DNA of 37,599 nt from Chara braunii (Eukaryota > Streptophyta > Charophyceae > Charales > Characeae). This document shows, piece after piece, positions 32,460-37,599 of this stretch. The notes below the pieces were generated by a model that searched no databases, was not told the origin of the DNA, and was given only the letters and a program-made list of their open reading frames with translations. Each line of letters opens with the position of its first letter. Position 1 is the stretch's first letter. A program made the translations under genes and the position numbers. The stretch spans positions 419,905-457,503 of the forward strand of contig BFEA01000215.1 in NCBI GenBank assembly GCA_003427395.1, given 5' to 3'.

Positions 32460-32632
32460 CAGGAGCGAGGTCCCACTAGCAAAGGAGATTGGATAGATAT
32501 CCTGAATCTAGACGTGTTTTAAGCAGACATGCAGAAAAGCAGTTCAATCTCGACATTCTGCACCTTTCCACAAACAAGTCCAGATTCAGGTCTTCAATCC
32601 TTATCCTCTTTGCAAGTGGGACCTCGCCCTAG
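32460..32632. mobile_element. GGTCCCAC foldback element 1
   Basis: GCGAGGTCCCACTAGCAAAG at the left and CTTTGCAAGTGGGACCTCGC at the right form near-perfect inverted ends. Inside, CCTGAATCTAGACGTG pairs with CAAGTCCAGATTCAGG and TGCAGAAAAG with ATTCTGCA. The whole element is an imperfect palindrome of about 170 bp without coding capacity. Confidence 0.85.
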
Positions 32633-33046
32633 AGGACCGAGAAACCATGAAAGTCAATTTGCACCAAAAAAAAAGGGGCGGAAAAAAAAAAACGACGATT
32701 TGCATAATCAATGGCCTGATAAGCAGCCGCTTTAATCACATTAAATTTTGTAGAAATTATTATTACGGTCATCTGTGACTCATCTTTATATTTTTATTTT
32801 TATTTTATTTTGTTTCATTTCATCTTTGAGAAAACCACCATGCAGTCAGGGTTTTGCAGTTTTTTTCTAAAAAAAAATGCATTTCAAAACGCTGGAGTTC
32901 GAAATGCACTTGAGACTCGTGCTGCCCTTTTTTTTTTTTCTTCTTCTTTTCTTCCTTTTTTTTTTCGCCTTTTTTTCTTTTCTTTTCTTTTTCTTTCTTT
33001 TTTTTTTTCTCTTTTTTTTTCTTTTTTCTTCCCGCATTGCGTGGCA
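32633..33046. other. A/T-rich stretch with long poly(T) tracts
   Basis: A broken poly(T) tract occupies about 32928-33031. The Lys/Arg and Phe frames over it are artefacts. No gene is seen. Confidence 0.6.
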
Positions 33047-33211
33047 GGGGCCAAGTCCCACTAGCAGCGTTGAGCTTCCTCAACGCCTGAATCTGGACGT
33101 GTTCGTGGAGACGTGCAGTTCAGGAAACTCGACACCATTTCTCCACATCTCCGCAAAAGCGTCCAGATTCAGGCGTTGAGGTAGCTCAACGCTGCAAGTG
33201 GGAGTTGCCCC
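33047..33211. mobile_element. GGTCCCAC foldback element 2
   Basis: The left arm runs from GGGGCCAAGTCCCACTAGCA through TCAACGCCTGAATCTGGACG; the right arm is its complement to GCAAGTGGGAGTTGCCCC. Arms are about 52 bp with few mismatches. The inner arm CTCAACGCCTGAATCTGGA is shared with element 5. Confidence 0.88.
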
Positions 33212-33325
33212 CAGGGCCACTCCCGATAATTGAAAATAATAATAATAATAATAATAAAAAATATCCGCAGCCGCCAAGTCTAGGCCATGCTAGAATAGGA
33301 AATAGTATACACTAGAACTTGCAGA
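33212..33325. repeat. (AAT)n microsatellite between foldback elements
   Basis: An AAT run at 33234-33256. The rest is unassigned. Confidence 0.9.
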
Positions 33326-33492
33326 GCCGAGGTCCCACTAGCAAAGAGGATAGGATCAAGCTCCTGAATCTAGAGGTGTTTATTGCAGAGGTGCAGAAAA
33401 GCAGTTCAATCTCCGATTTCCTGCACCTCTCCACAATTACGTCCAGATTCAGGCATTCCATCCCATCCTCTTTGCTAGTGGGACCACGCCCC
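33326..33492. mobile_element. GGTCCCAC foldback element 3
   Basis: CGAGGTCCCACTAGCAAAGA at the left and TCTTTGCTAGTGGGACCACG at the right pair almost fully. The interior CTGAATCTAGAGGTG and GCAGAGGTGCAGAAAAGC is close to elements 1 and 4. Confidence 0.88.
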
Positions 33493-33626
33493 AGGGGTTG
33501 TCAGCGTAAGACAGGAATTTCAAAGCCATGTATGATTTTGAGTACTGGATTGTTGAAGACGGTTCAGGTGCTGTAGACAAAAGTGTTAAGGAACAGTCCC
33601 GATTGGATTTCAAAGCTTGCAGCCCT

Positions 33627-33794
33627 GGGACGAGGTCCCACTTGCAAAAAGGATAGGTTCGAGCCCCTGAATCTGGATGTGTTTTAAGCAGAGATGCAGA
33701 AAAGCAGTTCCATCTCGATTTCATGCACGTCTCCATAAACTCGTTCAGATTCAGGCACTCCACCCGATCCTCTCTGCTAGTTGGACCACGCCCC
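33627..33794. mobile_element. GGTCCCAC foldback element 4
   Basis: ACGAGGTCCCACTTGCAAAA at the left, CTCTGCTAGTTGGACCACGC at the right, with CTGAATCTGGATGTG inside. It is the same subfamily as elements 1 and 3. Confidence 0.85.
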
Positions 33795-34130
33795 TGATGG
33801 CTGAATGTAGGTACAGAAGGGAATTGAACAAGCGTAGGTTTAAGGCAGTCGTCGATTCTGCATAAGCTAAACTGGCTGATGATGCCAAGATAACTCCGGG
33901 TTGAATTGTGAGGATCCCCGGCCTCGATTGTTGAACTGAATCTTTTTTTTTTTTTTTTTAAGATAGGGCAGTCCTCGATTGTGAAGAAGCCAAGAGTTCG
34001 AAGGTAAAAAAAAAATAAAAATGTCTAAGAAACAACAACAAAAAAAAAAGGCAGCGACGTGCCTGACTATACTGGGAAAAAAAAAAAGGTCGGCCCGAGA
34101 TTCAACTGCATTTTTGAAACTCGGGCCCTG
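33795..34130. other. Unassigned stretch with poly(A)/(T) runs
   Basis: A poly(T) run at 33943-33959 and poly(A) runs at about 34009, 34041 and 34078. A small hairpin GGCCCGAG...CTCGGGCC lies at about 34092-34127. No gene is seen. Confidence 0.5.
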
Positions 34131-34243
34131 CCTACCTTCTTCCCCGGAATACAACGTAGGGTGATTATAACCGTGTATCTATACTGAAACATCCTCAAAT
34201 ACAGCAATAATGACCGAACGTTGTATTCGGGGGAAGAAGGTAA
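34131..34243. mobile_element. MITE-like foldback element, family 2, copy 2
   Basis: CTACCTTCTTCCCCGGAATA (34131) and TATTCGGGGGAAGAAGGTA (ending 34242) form inverted ends, which continue as CAACG / CGTTG. The interior matches 29411-29511 in the opposite orientation. Confidence 0.8.
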
Positions 34244-34613
34244 TCTGCTAAAAGCCTAAAGCGCAGTTTGAAATGCAATTAGAAACTGCTTTCGTGACCG
34301 GGCTGTAGTACTCGTCCTTTATTCTCTTCTTTTCTTTCATTTATTTTATTTTCTTTTAGTTCTTTTATTTATTTTCTTAATTTTCTACGCTAATTTATTA
34401 TGGCTTCGAGTTTACTAATGAAAATAAGACAAATCGACCCAAATTTGTTTTTATTAATGAATGAAAATGAAAATAATGACGAGAAGTCTGGGCAAAAATT
34501 GACATCCAGATGCGCACTCCGTTCCCTGGTCGACACGCTGGCAAATTGTTTTTTTGCAGGGGAGGGGGGCGCCGGTGGCGCGAAGGGCAATTTCAGTAGA
34601 GTCACAAAAACGA
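34244..34613. other. Unassigned A/T-rich stretch
   Basis: A hairpin-like GCAGTTT...AAACTGC occurs at about 34263-34291. The remainder is T-rich, then mixed sequence. No gene is seen. Confidence 0.5.
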
Positions 34614-34748
34614 CTTGTAATTGCAGTATGGTGCGAGATACAGTTTGCAATTGCACGTCGGGAACCCCACCTGACCAGAAAACTGGGTTGTATACATTGC
34701 CCGAACTGCAATTGCAAACTGTATCTTGGCCCCATACTGCAATTATAA
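34614..34748. mobile_element. Foldback element, family 3
   Basis: The left arm 34614-34662 (GTAATTGCAGTATGG, GATACAGTTTGCAATTGCA) is inverted at 34699-34748 (TGCAATTGCAAACTGTATC, CCATACTGCAATTA). Arms are about 48 bp with few mismatches around a 36-base loop. It is not related to the GGTCCCAC ends. Confidence 0.8.
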
Positions 34749-34915
34749 ATCATGAGCAAGTTTCAAAATAGCGCGTCGCAGTTTGTTTCACAACAAAAAT
34801 ATCGGCGGGGCCCAAGTTTCGTTGCATGGAATCTGTGTTTCAAAAAAATAAAAAAATAAAAAGTTTCGTTGCAAAAATATATATCGATCGTTGCAGCTTT
34901 TTTTAAGTCTTCCCC
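34749..34915. other. Unassigned stretch
   Basis: AGTTTCGTTGCA occurs twice (about 34814 and 34862). Nothing else is noted. Confidence 0.4.
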
Positions 34916-35072
34916 CGGGGTCAAGTCCCACTAGCAGGGCTGGGAGTCCTCAACGCCTGAATCTGGAGATGCGCAGAACTCGCGTTCAGTTTCCTCAACC
35001 GCACTTCTCCAGAAACACGTCCAGATTCAGGCGTTGAGGACTCCCAACCCTGCTAGTGGGACTTGGCCCCCG
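34916..35072. mobile_element. GGTCCCAC foldback element 5
   Basis: The arms are about 52 bp with three mismatches: GTCAAGTCCCACTAGCAGGG, then TGGGAGTCCTCAACGCC and TGAATCTGGA, inverted at 35022-35072. It is the best preserved copy and its inner arm equals that of element 2. Confidence 0.92.
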
Positions 35073-35320
35073 GTAGTAGTAGTTCCACAGCCAAAAATAT
35101 TTCCGGGCCAGGGTCCCACTTTCCTTTGCCAAAATAGATCTTTGGGAGTCATTAGGACCCCTACAACGGCATTTTTGTGACCCCCACATAGTTTTTTCCC
35201 CTTCTCTTTTTTTTTTTTTTGCATACAGCTTATGAACGGAATTGATCCTTCCTTTTTTTTTCTTTTTCTTTTCTTTTTTTTTTTTCTTTTTTTTTTTTCG
35301 AGATTGCACTTTTATTAACA
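35073..35320. other. T-rich stretch with a single GGTCCCAC end
   Basis: GGGCCAGGGTCCCACTTT at about 35107 is a lone terminus without a partner. Poly(T) tracts lie at 35207-35220 and about 35252-35299. Confidence 0.4.
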
Positions 35321-36168
35321 GGGCCCAGGGGTCTGGTCCCACCTGTGTTGTTGAGAAAACTCAACGCGGAGTTTTCTACGACGAGCGACAACGTTCGACA
35401 GGATGTGGCCGTCGACAGGGCTACGATCCCACGATTGGAAGTATTTCGAAATGTTGATGTCCTACCGGGTGATTTGAATGAATTTTTTTTTGTTGTATAA
35501 GGACTTCGAATGGACTCCCGCAATGGAGGGAAGGCGGCATGGGCAAGCGCCACGGAGTTGAGAAAGCTACCCTCCACGGTCGAGGGTAGGTTTCTCAACA
35601 TGGTCGATGAGAAATTTTGCCATTTTTGGGATTTTTAGTCGCCGTCTGCTGTTCCCCGTTTCTCGTATACTGTGTCAGGCACTTCGTCAGTCCAATGAAA
35701 GCCGTAACTGTCGTGCGTGGGCTCTATAAGGCCTCGCTCCGTTGCTCACCACATGCACAAACAAAAGAAAAAAGAAAGTCGATGTATGTTTCCGTGTTCT
35801 TGCCTATATTAATTGCTCTTTGGACCCACTTCGACGTCCTCGTGTTTCCACATCATGAGGCCTCGCTGCACTACTCTCGACATGCACAAAAGACAAAAAT
35901 CATGGCAGTGCATCTTCCCATATTCTAGGGGAAGATTCACTCTCGTTTTGCACATTTCGAGAGCAGTGCAGCGAGGCCCATATGGTACTTCAAGATACGC
36001 AGAATCCTCGACAGAAACCACTATTTTCGCATCATTCTCTTAAAATGAGCAAAAACTGCTACGAATAAATCTGAAATGCATTTTTCGGATTTAAAAAATG
36101 CCGTAAATGGTGTCACACGTTGAGTTTCTCAACTCAACGGCCGTAGGTGGGACCAGACCCCAGTGCCC
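35321..36168. mobile_element. Long GGTCCCAC element 6 (about 850 bp) with a nested inverted repeat
   Basis: The left end GGGGTCTGGTCCCACC, followed by TTGAGAAAACTCAACGCG, is inverted at the right end as CGTTGAGTTTCTCAACTCAA and GGTGGGACCAGACCCC. Inside, GGCCTCGCTGCACTACTCTC (35862) is inverted at about 35949-35970 with one mismatch, and a direct copy of its start lies at about 35728. There is no transposase-like frame of length. It could be an ancestor or a composite of the short elements. Confidence 0.7.
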
Positions 36169-36196
36169 AAGGCAATTACATGATCAAGATATAACG

Positions 36197-36292
36197 GGGG
36201 CAAGGTACCACTTGCACGGATTAAGAGATGCTGGCCGTTGCTCTTTGCTATCTACGGTCGCTTAATAATTCGTGTAAGTGGGACCTAGCCCC
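36197..36292. mobile_element. Short GGTCCCAC foldback element 8 (96 bp)
   Basis: GGGGCAAGGTACCACTTGCA at the left and TGTAAGTGGGACCTAGCCCC at the right pair with few mismatches. Only the terminal motif is shared with the other elements. Confidence 0.8.
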
Positions 36293-36555
36293 GGAATTGA
36301 TCCTTCCTTCCGTTTGAGACCATCTTTTTTCCTTCTTTTCTTTTCTTTTCTTTTCTTTTTATTTCTTTTTTTTGCCAAGTTTGATACCATCTTTGAGATT
36401 CCCTTTTTTTTTTTTTTTTCCTGACACAAAAACATTCCTATGTCGAGCCCAGTGCCTTGAGACCATCTTTTCTTAAAAAAAAAACCTAAACAAAGAACTG
36501 ATCACCCATGCGAAGTTTTTTTGAGGTCTCTGCACCGCGTCCCCGACATGTTTTT
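36293..36555. other. T-rich unassigned stretch
   Basis: CTTTT repeats at about 36331-36372 and poly(T) at 36404-36420. No gene is seen. Confidence 0.5.
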
Positions 36556-36846
36556 CTGTTACATCAACGGAAATTTCAGGTCCGCACCGCATCCCCTAAA
36601 TTTTTATGACGTCATCCAAAAACATCCGGTAAAATCGGAACGATACACAGAGAGAAGATTAACATGAAATTGGAACGATACACAAAGAGAAGATTAGCAT
36701 GAACCCTGCGCAAGGATGCCACGCAGAAATCGAGAAATGATCTGGACCAAAAAAAAAAACTGACAACTGGGCCAAAACTGGCCCATCTTTTAGCTCTGTT
36801 ATTTAAAAAAAAAAAAAAAAAAAACTGTTACATCAACGGAAATTTC
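36556..36846 (+). mobile_element. Retroposed insertion with 22-bp direct repeats and poly(A)
   Basis: Bases 36556-36577 are repeated exactly at 36825-36846. The second copy directly follows a 20-base poly(A), so the repeats look like a target-site duplication made by LINE-type reverse transcription. The insert (36578-36824) holds about 44 bases of unknown sequence, a U6 snRNA pseudogene, a second short A-run, a hairpin TGGGCCA-AAAC-TGGCCCA and the terminal poly(A). Confidence 0.75.
36622..36748 (+). pseudogene. U6 snRNA pseudogene with internal duplication
   Basis: The sequence follows U6 in order: ACATCCGGTAAAATCGGAAC, GATACA..AGAGAAGATTA, CATG, CCCTGCGCAAGGATG, CACGCAGAAATCGAGAAATG. The part from AAAAT-GGAACGATACA to AACATG is present twice in tandem (36631-36666 and 36667-36701). 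The U6 5' stem-loop and the 3' T run are missing, and an A run follows at 36749. U6 is the catalytic-core RNA of the spliceosome. This copy lacks pol III promoter elements and should be inert. Confidence 0.88.
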
Positions 36847-36927
36847 GACCGAAAAATCTAAGTTCCCACCACCTCTGGACTGTGGTCTGGGAGTGGGAGT
36901 GGCTGAATTTCGGGCTCTTCGGCGGCT

Positions 36928-37200
36928 TCCGCCTTTATTAACAAACGCCTCGAACCCTCTGCTTCACTCATCAAAAAGTAGTCTTGTCGCATGCCTCTGC
37001 CTTGGGGTGTGCGAGTACCAAGTTTTTTTCTTTTTTTTTTCTTTTTTTTCGTGCGCCTTGGCTTGTTTTTTTTGTTTGGGTGGGGGGCGGGGGGGTCCGG
37101 CCTCTGCCTTAACCAACGCCTCTAAGTTCTTACCCTGTTTCATTCATCAGATAGAAACAAAGCCTTGTTGCTTGCCTCTGCCTTGATGCGAGCACCCAGT
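36928..37200. repeat. Direct repeat of about 100 bp
   Basis: About 36928-37022 (CCGCCTTTATTAACAAACGCC to GGTGTGCGAG) recurs at about 37101-37190 (TCTGCCTTAACCAACGCC to GATGCGAG). A poly(T) and poly(G) containing stretch separates the two. Confidence 0.75.
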
Positions 37201-37425
37201 GAAACTTGCACCCCCGTCGAGCGGATGCCTTCCCTCTCTGTGAATGGATCGCAGAGGTGAAATCCGATCCTATGCATCACGCCAGTCACGGGCAGTAAGG
37301 TGAAGTTCCTCATGCCTTCGGTGGACACAGGGATTGCTATGAAGAACTTGGCAATGAGAGAATTGGGAGAGAGAGTTGGGCTGAGATTAGTATCCCCCCC
37401 AGGGCCCAGGCCTGTCATATGCTTC
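37140..37425 (-). CDS. Possible exon of an unknown gene
   Basis: Minus strand: the acceptor-like CTACTACTCTCTCCAG before 37425 is followed by an open frame of about 95 codons. It reads KHMTGLGPGGDTNLSPTLSP, LIAKFFIAIPVSTEGMRNFT, LLPVTGVMHRIGFHLCDPFT and EREGIRSTGVQVSL. Composition and acceptor are exon-like, but I recognise no family. The end overlaps the direct repeat, so the true exon probably stops earlier. Confidence 0.3.
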
Positions 37426-37599
37426 TGGAGAGAGTAGTAGTGCCGCGAGAGATTAGTTCATACCCTATCATTCATGGCAATTGTTTTGCTGAGAGGGTAA
37501 AGAGGCAGGAGTAAAAAAAAAAAAAAAAAAAAAAAGAAAGCACTGCCCACAATTTGGCAAAAAGCTCATCATCTCCCCCAGAGTCGGCCAATACTACTT
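37426..37599. other. Unassigned window end
   Basis: Contains a poly(A) of about 22 bases at 37514. No feature is recognised. Confidence 0.5.

Noticed and set aside
32810-33083. Poly-Phe and poly-Lys frames
   Set aside because: They come from poly(T) tracts.

Overview
The window looks like repeat-dense nuclear DNA of a eukaryote, most likely of the green-plant lineage. The signs are Ty3/gypsy elements with a primer-binding site of the initiator-tRNA-Met type, a LINE reverse transcriptase, a U6 snRNA pseudogene, a histone H3-fold exon with spliceosomal-type intron borders, very long dinucleotide arrays and two assembly gaps. A charophyte alga such as Chara is a guess that the sequence alone cannot settle. 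There are no prokaryotic-style operons, rRNA genes or CRISPR arrays, and no clearly intact host gene.

Layout: 1-598 is a (TC)n array plus unassigned sequence. 599-8594 is a decayed minus-strand Ty3/gypsy element (E1): long 3' LTR, accessory ORFs X, Y and Z, truncated RT, protease, gag, primer-binding site and a stub of 5' LTR. 8637-10651 is a minus-strand gene remnant with a divergent histone H3 fold (CENH3-like loop 1) followed by tandemly duplicated acidic exons. 10652-16400 is non-coding: microsatellites, a 761-base gap, AT-rich DNA, degenerate repeats mixed with (CA)n, and a possible SINE. 16425-27030 is a second, more complete minus-strand copy of the same element family (E2). A separate terminal-inverted-repeat transposon with an 8-bp target duplication interrupts it at 22263-23856, and E1 supplies the empty site. 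27031-30400 is G/T-rich sequence with degenerate repeats and a tRNA-like repeat. 30424-31500 is a LINE reverse transcriptase fragment. 31960-36300 is a cluster of foldback (MITE-like) elements, most sharing the terminal motif GGTCCCAC. 36556-36846 is a retroposed U6 pseudogene between long direct repeats. 36850-37599 holds a direct repeat and one possible exon.

The most notable structure is the 3' end of the retrotransposon family. After the integrase come three further sense ORFs: X, Y (with a long acidic stretch) and Z. The integrase stop overlaps the ORF-X start as ATGA (seen in E2), and the ORF-X stop overlaps the ORF-Y start as ATGA in both copies. ORF-Y and ORF-Z overlap by about 50 bases. 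Frame and protein similarity are kept between two otherwise heavily mutated copies, so these are probably genuine element genes of unknown function. E2 also carries a Cys/His-rich, PHD-like segment between RNase H and integrase. Both copies look dead, carrying stops, frameshifts, deletions and a nested insertion.
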